Position numbers and translations under genes: made by a program | Shown: positions 20,539 to 32,994 of the stretch, in pieces | Position numbering within the stretch: position 1 is the first letter of the stretch | Layout of the letters: each line of letters begins with the position of its first letter | DNA from: Taxillus chinensis | Taxonomy: Eukaryota; Streptophyta; Magnoliopsida; Santalales; Loranthaceae | Length of the DNA: 64,000 bases | Assembly (NCBI GenBank): GCA_023512835.1 | Contig: CM042085.1 | Coordinates: 33,948,312-34,012,311, forward strand | Direction: 5' to 3' | The notes under the pieces: model-generated | What the model saw: only the letters and a program-made list of their open reading frames with translations | Databases searched by the model: none | Told to the model about the DNA's origin: nothing

Positions 20539-23500
20539 TCAAGTGAGAGCATGAAGATAACGAATGCCCAACTTGCGCGTAAAGAAATCAAATTGGCTGC
20601 GTGAAAGACCCTTGGTTAAAATGTCAGCCAATTGGGTAGACGTACGCACATAAGAGGTCACAATTATACCCCGTTGAATAGCAAGCCGGACATAATGACA
20701 ATCAAGCTCAATATGTTTCATGCGCTCGTGAAAAACAGGATTGATGGCAATATGCAAGGCAGCTTGATTGTCATAGTACAAACACATGGGAGTGGAATGT
20801 GACACGCCCAAAGACCAGAGCAGACCCCGAAGCCATGTTAACTCACAACAGGCAGTGGCCATAGAGCGATATTCAGCTTTGGCAGAAGAGCGTGACACGG
20901 TATGTTGCTTCTTCGTTTTCCAAGAGATAGGGGATTGCCCCAACAGGACAAAACAACTAGTGATGGAGCGTCATGTCAATGGACAGCTCGCCCAATCGGA
21001 ATCACAAAAAGCAGAGATACACAAATCACTATTAGAATGCAGACGCAAATCACTATTAGAACACAGAAGAATCCCTTGGCCAGGATGGCCTTTTAAGTAG
21101 CGCACCACACGTAAGGCAGCCTCCCAATGCTCCTGGTGTGGAGTCTGCATAAATTGAGCGAGAACATGAACACAATAACAAAGCTCAAAGTGGGTAATAG
21201 TCAAATAGATCAAATGGCACACTAATCGCCGATAGCGCTGAGGATCAGCCATGAGTGGGATGCTAATCAAGGCAAGACGATGATTAAGCTTAATCAAAAC
21301 GGAGGCTGGTTTGGCACCCAACAGGCCAGTCTCAGATATTATGCCCAGCGCATACTTGCATTGACAAATAAATATACCAGTAGGACTACAAGCCACCTCA
21401 AGGCCAAGAAAATATTTAAGAAGTCCAAGATCCTTCATATGAAAACAAGTGCTAAGATAAGACTTAAGTTTTGTCACACAAACCAAATCAGTGCCAGCAA
21501 TGAGCAAATCATCCACATAAACTAAAACATGTAAGGATATGGAATTCTTGAAGTAAGTAAATAATGAATAATCTGAGGAAGATTGAACAATTCCATAATG
21601 CGTCAAGGCAGAAGCCAACTTAGAAAACCAACACCAGGGTGCCTGGCGCAACCTATAAAGAGACTTGTGGAGTTTACAGACCTTCGTGCCATCAGAAGAT
21701 GAGAACCCAAGAGGCAACTTCATGTAAACCTCTTCATGCAAATCACTATGAAGAAAAGCATTATGCATATCCATTTGGTGGAGTTCCCAATTGCGCACAG
21801 CAGCAACAGCCAAAAAAGGTGTGGATGGTCACCATTTTGACCACAAGAGCAAATGTTTTATTGTAGTCGATTCCTTCGACTAGATGGTTGCCCAAGATAA
21901 CCAGGCGAGCCTTGTAGCATTCAATGCTACCGTCTGAATGATACTTGATTTTATAGACCCATTTACCCAATGGCTTTCTTCCCTGGGGTAAAGACACAAC
22001 AGTCCATGTTTGGTTGTCTTCTAAAGCTTGGATCTCGAGTCGCATGGCATCACGCCATTTGACATCACAAGCCGCCTCGGCATACTAAGTGGGCTCAGCA
22101 GAGGAATTCACAGTGGCCAAGAAAGCCTGATGACGGACTGAAAAATTAGCACAAGTGACATAATTGGCTATGGGATAGAGGACCTTACCTGAGGACTGTG
22201 TTGGTGAGGGAAGAGCAGTGCGAATGGGTTCTTGAAATCACCGAGCAGTGTAGGTGACATAGTCCTTCAACAGGACAGAACATTGAGGTTGCCGATGGCC
22301 TCTGCCAAGCTGTGGCGGAGATGACCCACTGTCATGTGGATTATGAGAGGAGACAGCATCACGGGCGGTGGTTGGTGGATGCTGTTCGTTGGGTAAACCC
22401 GACATCGAGCTCCCCCTGTCAATAGCAGGAGGATCGTTCAACGCGAGGACACTAGCACCGCTTGCGAGATGGCCGTCGTAGGAGCCACCGAGACGAATGG
22501 CTCAGGAGCAGGCGATGGGACAATAGGAGTAGGCAATGGGAGATCGGTATATGGTTGGCCCATCGCTACAAGAGGATCCAATTCGCCGTCAGGTTGAGAT
22601 GAGGGTTGTTGAGGTGGAGAGAGAGAGGGTAGGTTGTCAAAATATGTGAAGTGTGTCTCATGAAAGATCACATCACGGGAAACAAAGAATTCCCTTAATT
22701 CAATATCATACACCCGCCAACCCTTTTTAGCATAAGGATAGCCCAGAAAAACACAACATTGACTTCGAGGACTGAATTTCTTGTCTTTGTCACGAGGCAT
22801 TCGATGTGCATAGCAGAGACACCCAAAAATTCTTAATTGATCGTACTGGGGTAATTTTCCAAAAAGAATCTCATAAGGTGTTTTGTCACTAAGAAGGGTC
22901 GTGGGAGTCCAATTGATGAGAAAACCTGCAGTCAATATACATTCACCCCAAAATTGAATGGGCAAATTGGCTTGAAAACGCAATGCCCTAGCAATATTCA
23001 AAATGTGTTAGTGTTTTCTCTCAACCCGGCCATTCTGTTGTGGAGTTCCAACACAGGATGTTTGATGCAAAATCTCATGCTCTGCAAAATACGAGGCTAG
23101 GCAAGTAAATTCGGTGTCATTGTCGCTGCGAACAACCCGAACAGATTTTTGAAATTGGCGCTCAACCATGGCACAAAAATTTTGAATAGTACGTGCAACC
23201 TCCCCCTTTTCAAGCAAGAGATAAATCCAAACAGCACGCGAGAAATCATTAACAATGGTAAGAAAGTAAACAGCACCGCAGGAAGCGGGTATTTTATAAG
23301 CAACCCACAAATCACAATGAATGAGAGAAAAACAATCATCTGTTTTATTATTACTGTGAGGAAAAACCTCACGCGTTTGTTTAGCTTGATAACATACATC
23401 ACACGGTGTAGTGTGACTTGTAATCGTACCATTAACACCAGGTATAGCTGGCAACACATATTTAGAAGGATGTCCTAATCTTTTATGCCATAATTCTTAC

Positions 23501-25047
23501 ACATTGAAACTTTTCACGATATTTGCTTGTACGCGTGCGGCTGCTCGAAAGTAATAAATCCCATTGCACTGCTCACCCGCTCCAATTAGGGTCCTCGAAG
23601 TGCGGTCCTATATCACACACAATTTATCAGTGAAAGTCACAAGGCAATTCAATTCTTGCAACAATTTCGCCATAGATAGCAAAGTACAATTCATATTAGG
23701 AACAAACAAAACATGATGCAAATAGAAACTTTTGCCTAAGCACAATGTCCCTTCGCGCACAACAGTTGTATTCTTGCCGTTGGGAAGTCCCACAAGGCAC
23801 AGTGTGATCTCATGCACATCGAATAACAAGGCCATATCTCCAGTCATATGATGAGAAGTGCCAGAATCAACAATCCATTCATAAAAATATTTCTTACCAG
23901 AAAGACGTTCAATACTCCCGCCTTTATGTGTATTCAAAAGTTCGATCAATGTCGCCCATTGATCTCGATTGAGTCCTGGAATTGCATTGCAGTCAAACTC
24001 TTTTATTGCTCCCACATGTTCTTCATTGGTTTCAGCTTTTGTGGCCTTGACAACATTGGCCAATATATTGGCCCCTCGACCACGTCCCACATGAGGCACG
24101 TGAGAGACTCCGCGCCCACGTCCAACTCCTTTGCCAGTTGTTCGTGGTCTGTCCCCCCACCAATCCGGATAGCTAAGAACTTGGAAACATTCGTTGGTTG
24201 TATGTCCAGTCCGTCCACAATGATGACATGTCCCAGTTTTGCCTTTTCCACGCACAGTAGCAACTTTGGGATCGGATGCTGCTTGAACAGCAAAACTCAC
24301 TACAGCGCCTCCGTCTTCCTTGTTGCATGCAATATTCCGTTGTCGCTCTTCTTGGATTATCAAGGTATACACCTTGTTAAGACTTGGCAACGGCTCCGTA
24401 CTTAATATATTAGAACGCACAGTTCTATACACCACATCGTCAAGACCCATCAAAAATTGATGAACCCTCTCTTCTTCTCGCTTCTTGTCAAATTCGATGA
24501 AGAGATTGCACTTGCAACCATTACATCGACACGTGGTTGTTGGCTCATAATTGATCAATTCATCACACATCACCTTCAAACGGCCATAGTAACCTACCAC
24601 AGCTTGTCCTTGTTGTTTACAGGCAGCAATACCCGCCTTCAATTGATGAACACGAGGTCCATTTCCAATAGAAAATCTCTGACGTAAATCCTCCCACCGA
24701 TCCTTCACGTTTTCCATATATGTGATGGTGGAACGTAACGTGGGTTCAATTATATTAAAGACCCAAGTAACGAGCATTGAATTCACCATCCACTAGTTTT
24801 CAATTGTAAATGAATCATTAGCCGGTTGAGCTAATGTTCCGTCAATGAATCCAAGCTTTCGCTTGGCCCATAGTGCATTACGCATCGATCTCGCCCATTC
24901 CTCGTAATTCTCTCCCTTCAATTGCACCAGAGTGATGACGATTCTTGGGTTGTCAGAAGGATGCAGATAATATGGTGACAGACTTAATTGTCCCTTTTCA
25001 CCATGCACACCAGTCATCTGGTAGCTGTCTCCACCACCACTAGTCAT
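20539..25047 (-). pseudogene. Copia 1 gag-pol polyprotein, decayed
   Basis: Order on the minus strand: gag beginning MTSGGGDSYQMTG (25047) with a Retrotran_gag_3-like segment (SLSPYYLHPSDNP); a CCHC knuckle CHHCGRTGHTTNEC; the protease motif IVDSGTSHHMT; integrase (LWHKRLGHPS, then IHCDLW and DNDTEFT, the latter a degenerate DNGTEF); reverse transcriptase with LVYVDDLLIAG; RNase H with ADILTKGLS. It ends YLHALT. Stops at 24793-24795 (TAG for Trp), 23608-23610 (TAG for Gln), near 23490, near 23008 and 20971-20973 (TGA) are mostly in the original frame; frameshifts occur near 22440 and 21800. Expected length for a copia polyprotein is kept. Confidence 0.9.
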
Positions 25048-25075
25048 GGCAGTCTACGAGTGATTGAACTGCCAT

Positions 25076-25088
25076 GGCTTTGATACCA
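25076..25088 (-). other. Copia 1 primer-binding site
   Basis: Minus-strand TGGTATCAAAGCC immediately follows the LTR end TCA; it matches the usual plant initiator tRNA-Met complement TGGTATCAGAGCC with one difference. Confidence 0.85.
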
Positions 25089-25323
25089 TGAAAAAAAACT
25101 GGGTTTGAATTTTGTCTCAACCCGTTGTATTCAACATGATTGGATATATATACATGGAATAGACAATTACAATAATATAATTCCTAAAATTACTCCTAAG
25201 ATTTCTAACTGCTATTTACAGCAAATATTCACTTGACAATAATAGAAACTGTAATACACGGTGTTGCCTGCAATACTAGAATACCAAAAATTGGACTGGA
25301 CGGAAATAAGACCCAATCCAATA
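25089..25323 (-). repeat. Copia 1, 5' LTR
   Basis: A 235-bp copy matching 20312-20531, with the additional 'cccgttgtattcaac'-like segment near 25120-25136. It is bounded by the primer site inside and tttag outside. Confidence 0.9.
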
Positions 25324-25328
25324 TTTAG

Positions 25329-25950
25329 AGAGTAAGAATTTTTGTTGTGTGTGCCAGGAGAATAAATTACAACTTCTGTGAGAAAGGTAATCCAATATCA
25401 CTTGGGGAACGCATGACATCTTTTGCAATTTCAAAATTTCAAAAAAGGTCCATTGATTTCCAGTCAATAATAAAAAAACCACAATATTCTTTTAATTTGA
25501 GTAACCACTTCTCTTCTAGAACGTATAAATGAAGCACCAATAGTTTTTTTTTGCAACACTTGTTATCTTTGGTGTTTTTTTTGCTTTCTTTTACAGGGTG
25601 GGCATTGTTGTCACTGGGCTATTCCGGCTAATTTATTTTAAGCATAGATGTATTTCTTATTTTCATTTGTAAGTCTCATGGCAGACTGTACTTCAATTTT
25701 GATGTAATTTCCTTTCCATCCAAGGGGGGATTTTATAGAGGTCTCATAGGCGCTTTATTGGTTTTAATTTGGCCCTAGGGGATTTGTCCCTACTTTGGCT
25801 ATTTTTAATGTAACTTTAGTGTTCTTATTAATAAAATAATCTTCCCCCCAAAAGTTAGCATATTATTTGAAATTTCATTTCATTCGAATCCGTTGCTGAA
25901 ATGAAATTTCCTCCAATGCATGGTCAAAATTTTAAAGTTCTATTAGCTCA
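25329..25950. other. Interior of TIR element between copia insertions
   Basis: Host element sequence between the two insertions. A 61-codon ORF (25347-25532) starts MCARRINYNFCEKGNPISLG but has no recognised relative. The part 25616-25849 is repeated inverted at 32517-32747. Confidence 0.45.
25616..25849 (+). repeat. Inner inverted repeat, left copy
   Basis: Begins gggctattccggcta and ends taataaaataatcttcccccc. The opposite strand of 32517-32747 carries the same order of words ('tttattttaagc', 'tttgtaagcctc', 'gtttgtccct', 'taataaaataatc'). The terminal polyadenylation-like signal suggests a transcript 3' end, possibly a LINE or a captured gene tail. Confidence 0.55.
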
Positions 25951-25955
25951 AAAGG

Positions 25956-26335
25956 TGTAGGGATTGCAAACACACACACATGCAAAAACGAAGGAAACAA
26001 GAGGATTTATGTGGTTCGGCAAGGTGCCTACGTCCACGGGAGAAGGGGGCCGGTTTTACTATTCCTCTCCGGCAAGTCACCGGAGGATAATATACAAGAA
26101 GAGTTCTCTATTTCTTCTCTCTAATTATCTCACAAGAAGGCATGCTTACTAATTTCGTTTTACAGCATATATATAGGCTAAATTCCTGCTGCTGTCCACC
26201 ATGGCTGTTGTCCACCATGGCTGCTGCCGTCCAAGACCAAGCTGCCCACCGGAGTTGAAGAAGCTGCAGCACACCGGGTTTGAAGAAGGCTGCAGCTCAC
26301 GATCCTTAACTCCCTAATTGGGAGTGGCCCCCACA
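25956..26335 (-). repeat. Copia 2, 3' LTR
   Basis: A 380-bp LTR; inverted ends TGTAGGG...CCCCCACA on the plus strand. It abuts the polypurine tract next to the polyprotein stop. Confidence 0.93.
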
Positions 26336-26345
26336 AATCTCCCCC

Positions 26346-29300
26346 TCATGACCAATTTGGAGTTGAAGCTAGACCTGCAGTCTCCTTGCAGTCTTCCAGC
26401 TTCTCTTTCGTTATAACCTTTGTCATCATATCTGCTCCATTATCATTGGTGTGGATTTTCACAACATTCAACAAATTATTAGCCAATGTATCACGGATCC
26501 AGTGATATCGAACGTCAATATGTTTGGATCTGGAATGAAATGTAGAATTCTTGCTGAGATGAATAGCGCTCTGGCTATCACAGTAGAGAATATACTTCTC
26601 TTGAGTCAATCCTAGCTCTTGTAAAAATTTCTTCATCCACAGTATCTCTTTGCAACCTTCAGTGATTGCAATATACTCCGCTTCTGTGGTGGATAAGGCA
26701 ACACACTTCTGAAGTCGTGATTGCCATGAAACAGCTCCTCCTGCAAATGTTATTAAGTATCCGGATATGGATTTTCTTGTGTCTACATCTCCAGCCATAT
26801 CTGCATCTGTATATCCTTCTAAAACAGGTTTATTAGTCCCAAAACATAAACACTGACTGGATGTACCTCGGAGATACCTCAATATCCATTTGACTGCTGC
26901 CCAATGTTCCTTTCCTGGATTTGATAAAAATCTGCTTACAACGCCAACTGCGTGAGCAATATCTGGTCGAGTGCACACCATAGCATACATGAGACTACCA
27001 ACTGCAGACTGATAAGGAACTTTCATCATGTCTGATTTCTCCTCTTCAGTTGATGGACTTTGGCTCCTCGTGAGCTTGAAATGTCTCGCAAGTGGAGTAC
27101 CAACTGGTTTCGCCTTGCTCATGTTGAACCTTTCAAGAACCTTCTCAATGTACTGTTCCTGAGATAACCAAATCTTATGATTTTTCCTGTCGCGACTGAT
27201 TGTCATGCCAAGAATTTGAGTAGCATCTCCTAAGTCCTTCATTTCGAATGACTTGTTCAACTCTTGTTTCAACCTGTTAATTTTGGCAGTATCTCAACCA
27301 ATAATTAACATATCATCAACATAAAGCAACAAAATAATAAAATCATCATCAGAAAACCTTTTGATGAAAACACAATGATCAGCAGTCGTTCTGTTATACT
27401 CATTTTTCTCCATGAATGAGTCAAATTTCTTGTACCATTGTCTCGGTGCCTGTTTCAGACCATATAAACTTTTCTTTAGTTTACATACCATGTGTTCTTT
27501 TCCTTTCACCTGAAATCCTTCAGGTTGCTCCATGTATATCTCCTCATCGAGATCACCATGTAAGAATGAAGTTTTTACGTCGAGTTGTTGAACCTCCAAA
27601 TCTAGGCTGGCCGCCAATCCAAGAACAACTCTAATAGAAGACATTTTAACCACAGGAGAAAAAATTTCATCAAAGTCAATACCTTTCTTTTGTCCAAAAC
27701 CTTTCACAACCATTCTGGCCTTATAGCGTGGTTGTGAGCTGCCATCTTCTCCTTTGATTCTATACACCCACTTATTCTTGAGTGCCTTCTTCCCATGTGG
27801 TAACTTTACCAGATCAAATGTGTGGTTCTTGTGCAAGGATCTCATCTCCTCTTGCATGGCTTTCCTCCATTCCATCTTCTGCTGACTCTTGATTGCTTCA
27901 TCATAATTCTCTGGCTCTCCTCCTTCAGTGAGCATCACATACTCATGTGGTGAGTATCGACGACTCGGTTGTCGTTCTCTGGTGGATCTCCTCAACTGTG
28001 TTTCTGGTGGAACCTGTTCTGGCATATCCAATGATGTATCAGCAGATGGAGATATATTACCTGGTGATGATGTATCAATCACACTATCTGGAACTATTGG
28101 TGGTGAGATTGGTTCCAGATTTACTGGAATTTCCTCAGACTGTGACTTTTCTAGCTTTTCAAAATCTTCAATGGTCTGATCTTCAAGAAAGACCACATCT
28201 CTACTCCTGATGATCCTTTTGTTGATAGGATCCCATAGTCGATAGCCAAACTCCTCATGAGCATATCCTAATAAGATACACTACTTGCTTTTTCCATCCA
28301 ATGTTGTTCTTTCATCTTTTGGGATGTGTACAAATGCCCTGCAGCCAAATACTTTCAAATGTTTATATGAAACCTCTTTACCTGTCCAAACCCGTTCCGG
28401 TACATCATATTTCAATGGAACGGATGGAGATAGATTGATAAGATCAACTGCAGTCCTCATTGCCTCCCCCCAAAAGGAGCTTGGCAGTTTTGCATTTGAG
28501 AGCATACACCTAATTCTCTCACAAATGGTCCTGTTCATCCTTTCAGTAACTCCATTATGTTGTGGTGTTTTTGGTACTGATTTTTCCAACCTGATGCCGT
28601 AACTCTTGCAGTACTCCTCGAATGGACCACGATACTCTCCTCCATTATCTGCGCGTACATACTTCAACCGTCTGCCTGTTTCTCTTTCCACCTTTACATG
28701 AAACTGTTTAAAAACCTCCTGCACTTGATCTTTGGTTTTTAAAGCAAAAGCCCACACTTTTCTAGAGTGGTTATCAATGAAAGTCACAAAATAAATAGCA
28801 CCACCCATCGACTTTGTGCTCATCATGCAGACATCAGTGTGTATGAGATTTAAAATATTTTCTTTTCTGGAGGGTAAATAACTATGAAATGATACTCTAT
28901 GTTGTTTTCCCATTATACAATCAACACAAGTATCTAAATGTGTACCTTTGAGTTTGGGCAAGAGATCTTTCTGTGACAAGATTTTGAGACCTTTCTCACT
29001 CATGTGGCCAAGTCGTCTGTGCCATACTTCTGCTGAAACCTCCTTTAGAGCAGCGTTAATTTCTCCCCCACACGTTTTGGCATTTGTGAGGTAGAGAGAA
29101 TTATCCTTCTTGCCTTTTGCAATTATGAGATTACCTTTGGTAAGTTTCCATTTTCCATCACCAAAGGAGCTGATGTATCCTTCGTCATCAAGCATTCCAG
29201 TAGATATTAGATTGAGGCGAATATCAGGAACATGCCTCACATCTTTCAACATTAACCTGCATCCAATATTAGTTTCCACAAAAATATTGCCAATACCAAC

Positions 29301-30359
29301 AATTTTTGATGCACCATCATTTCCCATCTTAACATTTCCAAAATTTCCTGAGGTATAAGATGAGAAGAAATCTCGTTGTGCTGTGACATGATAGGATGCA
29401 CCTGATTCAATTACCCATGTTGAATCATCTCCCGCAAAGTTGACCTGATTATCGTCCTGAATAATAACAATTTCATCATTAGCAACTGCAGTATTATTAT
29501 TCTGGGTTTTACCTTCAGAATTCCTTTGCTCTACCTTTAGTTTCCGACACTCTCGGATGAAGTGTCCAGGCTTTCCACAATGGTGACATTTTATGTCGTA
29601 TCTCGATCGAGATTTCGATCGATACCTCCTTTGTTGATTTTGATCACGGGGTTCTTTGCTTCTGCTTCTTCCCTGCCATTTCTGTTTTCCTTGTCGTTCA
29701 GTGACAAGGGCCTCTGAGTCTGGAGTTTGTCCCTCATCCTTCCTTCGAGACTCTTCGTTCAGCATTCGGTCTTTCACCATTTCCACGGTGAGTTTTCCAT
29801 CAGGTGCCGAATTGCTGACTGACACGACCAACGTGTCCCACGACTTTGGCAAGGAACTCAACATTAACAAGGCCTGCAACTCATCATCCACCATCATTTT
29901 CATGGAATTTAATTGATCAACGATACCTTGGAACTCACTCATATGCTCCGATACGTTGTTTCCATCCTTGTACTTTAAGTTGACAAGTCGGCATATCAGG
30001 TTCGCCTTATTTTGTGCAGTTGTCCTCACATACATCTTTTCTAATTTTTGCCATAGAACGGAAGCGTTGTGTTCATTGGCAAAATTTTGGAAGATGCTTT
30101 TGTCGATCCATTGTCGAATTTGGGCTGCACACTTTCTGTTGAGCACGTTCCATTCGGCATCAACTGGCCGAGTACTTGTTGATGTCTTTTTATCGGATCC
30201 ACTTTCCACAGTAGCTTCTACTAATTCTGCAATAGGCTTAGCAATTTCTACAATGGGCCTCCATAAATCTTTAATATATAAAAGATCCTCCATTTTGGAC
30301 TTCCAGATAGCATAATTAAAAGCAGTAAGTTTAATCATGTTACCGGTATTTTCTTCCAT
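26346..30359 (-). pseudogene. Copia 2 gag-pol polyprotein, near-intact
   Basis: A single reading frame of 1337 codons from MEENTGNMIKLTAFNYAIW to a stop at 26346. In order: UBN2-type gag; CCHC knuckle CHHCGKPGHFIREC; protease; integrase with HRRLGHMSEKG, IHTDVC, RADNGGEYRG and a TPQHNGVTERMNRT Glu region; reverse transcriptase with LLYVDDMLIIG; RNase H with YTDADMAGD, TEAEYIA and YCDSQSAIH. It resembles tobacco Tnt1. Defects: TAG at 28281-28283, TGA at 27294-27296 (same frame throughout), and the protease motif reads VIESGAS, with Glu in place of the catalytic Asp (29406-29408). Readthrough or a helper would be needed for any product. Confidence 0.93.
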
Positions 30360-30906
30360 TGATAAAGTCCGAATTTCAAAAATCTAACCGTACGGATGTG
30401 TCCGGAGCGGTCGAATTAGTTGAAAATGACTCCTGAATCGTCGAAATCGGACTCCGATTGATCAAGATATGATCAAAACAGTATCAACGGTCTGGATCGA
30501 CTGATGAGGTGGACGCCGGAGTTACTGCTGGAACGTCACCAGAACTATCTCCGTCGCCGGAACAGTGTCGTCTTCTCAGGCGAGGTGGTATTGTAGATGC
30601 CGGTGTTGACCCGAACTTTGACCGCCTCTACAGAGTTCGTTTTAGCTCCGTTTTTAATGCCGTCTTCACCTTTGGACTCGTAGCGTCGTGTTCTACGTGC
30701 CTGTCTTCTCAAAACCGATTTCCGGTCACCTTGAATTTTTCCGGTCACCGAAAATCTTGCGTCCGTTGTTGATGCCGTCTACACCGTTGGACTCGCAGCG
30801 GCCCGATCTATAAGTCTCTGCTGTTCAAAATGAAATCCGTGTAGGTTGAATTTTCCGGCCACCGAAAAACTCCTCTATTTCTCCTCTATTGGCTTTGATA
30901 CTACTT
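30360..30906 (-). other. Copia 2 leader with primer-binding site
   Basis: Untranslated leader between the 5' LTR and gag ATG. The primer site, minus-strand TAGTATCAAAGCC (30891-30903), lies three bases after the LTR end; it matches initiator tRNA-Met complement with two changes. Confidence 0.75.
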
Positions 30907-31288
30907 TGTAGGGATTGCAAACACACACACATGCAAAAACGAAGGAAACAAGAGGATTTACGTGGTTCGGCAAGGTGCCTACGTCCACGGGAGAAGGGGG
31001 CCGGTTTTACTATTCCTCTCCGGCAAGTCGCCGGAGGATAATATACAAGAAGAGTTCTCTCTTTCTTCTCTCTAATTATCTCACAAGAAGGCATGCTTAC
31101 TAATTTCGTTTTACAGCATATATATATAGGCTAAATTCCTGCTGCTATCCACCATGGCTGCTGTCCACCATGGCTGCTGCCGTCCAAGACCAAGCTGCCC
31201 ACCGGAGTTGAAGAAGCTACAGCACACCGGGTTTGAAGAAGGCTGTAGCTCACGATCCTTGACTCCCTAATTGGGAGTGGCCCCCACA
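30907..31288 (-). repeat. Copia 2, 5' LTR
   Basis: A 382-bp partner of 25956-26335. It carries one more TA unit in the tatata run and about eight substitutions. Confidence 0.93.
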
Positions 31289-31293
31289 AAAGG

Positions 31294-32516
31294 GACATCG
31301 AACCCATCGACTTCTAATAGCCTGGAGCTTGCCTGTAAAATATGTGTCATATAAAATACCACAAATCAAGAGTTCAAGACAGAGTTGGATACAGACAAAT
31401 TAAGACACAAGTAGGTACTCCAACATTGCAATGGAAGCTCAAGAACAACAAATGTCTCCACTCAAAGGAAATAAATAAACAACAAAAGTAAACAGAAATT
31501 GGTGTGGTTAATTAGTAGTAAAACGTGATATAGTGTAGACACGCGCACACACCAAATAGAGATATAAATTGGTCCAGGCGAAGCATATCAGCTGAAACAA
31601 ATGATCAAGTGGCAGGATTTCATGGCGAAAATTGTAGTGAGGGATGGAGGCAGGAAGATCGAGGGAGAGAATAATTAAGAAGAAATTGTATAAGATCAAG
31701 GCAGGAAGATCGAGGAAAGATTTGTAGTGCGTGCTAGAACAGTTGTCGGTAGCCGGCGCGGTCATTAGGAGGAGCAACAGTGGCAGAATGAGAGAATACG
31801 CAATGTATTGTAGCCCTTGAACAACTTCCTAGAGAATACGTAAATAGAGAAAATTGTATCCCGATATCTTTTACATATATAATTTTCCTTTAGTCATAGC
31901 TGAACTGAATGTGTGCTTCATCTAAATATATAATCAACATTGAGAATCATACTAGAACATTGCAAGATAAGGCAGGAAGATCGAGGAACATTGAGAATCA
32001 TACTAGAACATTGAGAAATTGTATAAGAACATTGAGAAATTGCAAGACAACTACAATGCTAATGAAATTAAGCTTTTGTGCTGAATGCTAGCAAGTAAAA
32101 TTTAAAAAATATTTAAATTACATGTATTTTGTGTGCCTGCCTCTATTTTGGATGCATTTTCTATTGTGCTTTTAAGCTTAGGAATGAAATTGGCCATACA
32201 CAGCTTTCAAGTCTGGTCCAACACACTAGTATTTTATTCTGCAGATATTTGCCAACATAAACGGTTTGAGAAGTTGGACTTGTCATGAATCAAGATATTT
32301 TATTATATTCATTTCTTTCTATTGAAAACATATATAAGTTTTACAACATTTCATGTATTGGTATCTAATATGCTTTACAAACTCGGCTATTTAGAAACTA
32401 TTTATAAAATCTCAAATGTCCATTATAATTTAGTGCATCATTTTTTCTGTCATAATTTCCTGGATGAAGGTGTTCAAATAACAATAGAATTGCGGGTAGT
32501 GAAATCAGCAAATGTA
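31294..32516. other. TIR-element interior with dispersed short repeats
   Basis: The phrase 'ggcaggaagatcgagg' occurs near 31642, 31700 and 31972, and 'attgagaatcatactagaac' near 31938 and 31990. No coding sequence is recognised; ORFs of 60-89 codons here are not protein-like. Confidence 0.5.
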
Positions 32517-32747
32517 GGGGGGGAAAGATTATTTTATTAACAAAAACATGAAGATTACATCAAAGATAACCAAATAGGGACAAACTCCTTAGAACCAAAT
32601 TAAACCCAACAAAACGCCTCTAAGACCTCTGTAAAAAAACCCTGAAAAAGCAAATTACACCAAAAATTGAAGCATAGCTTGCCGGAGAGGCTTACAAACA
32701 AAAATCAAAAATTACATGTAAGCTTAAAATAAACTAGCTGGAATAGT
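32517..32747 (-). repeat. Inner inverted repeat, right copy
   Basis: Inverted partner of 25616-25849, read on the minus strand from ggactattccagctagttt to taataaaataatctttcccc. Confidence 0.55.
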
Positions 32748-32994
32748 CTAATGAATAAATAATCAGATTCAAAATTATAAAGAATATTACAATACTACAA
32801 TAAAGTTTATGGCAAATCTCTGCTAAAAATTTCCAATATCTCTACTGGCAATTTCCAATATCTCTGCTGGAAAAATGTTGTATTTTTAGGTTAAGACTGC
32901 TACTTGCGCGATTGGCAAAATGCTACCGGCTTGTGCTATATGGTTCTTCACTTTTTTGTTAATAACAAACTAAATCACAAATATGATTACAAAT

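Larger units (their letters stand above)
20312..25323 (-). mobile_element. Complete Ty1-copia element 1 with 5-bp TSD
   Basis: A 5012-bp element on the minus strand bounded by LTRs 20312-20531 and 25089-25323 and by the direct duplication tttag (20307-20311 and 25324-25328). Next to the 5' LTR is a tRNA-Met-type primer site (25076-25088); next to the 3' LTR is a polypurine tract (minus-strand cttgaggaggag, 20532-20543). LTRs differ at about 3-4 percent by eye plus a 15-bp indel. The polyprotein carries many stops, so the copy is dead. Confidence 0.92.
25956..31288 (-). mobile_element. Complete Tnt1/Tork-like copia element 2 with TSD
   Basis: A 5333-bp minus-strand element with LTRs 25956-26335 and 30907-31288 flanked by the direct duplication aaagg (25951-25955 and 31289-31293). 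The LTRs begin TGTGGGGGCC and end CCCTACA on the minus strand and differ at about 8 positions in 380 (about 2 percent) plus a TA indel, so this is the youngest clear insertion. The primer site is at 30891-30903 and the polypurine tract (minus-strand gagggggagatt) at 26336-26347. Only two stops interrupt the polyprotein. Confidence 0.95.

Noticed and set aside
23848..24405. 185-codon plus-strand ORF
   Set aside because: Antisense to copia 1 gag and protease, which has clear domains.
20539..25047. Copia 1 as a possibly active element
   Set aside because: At least five stops and two frameshifts in the polyprotein.
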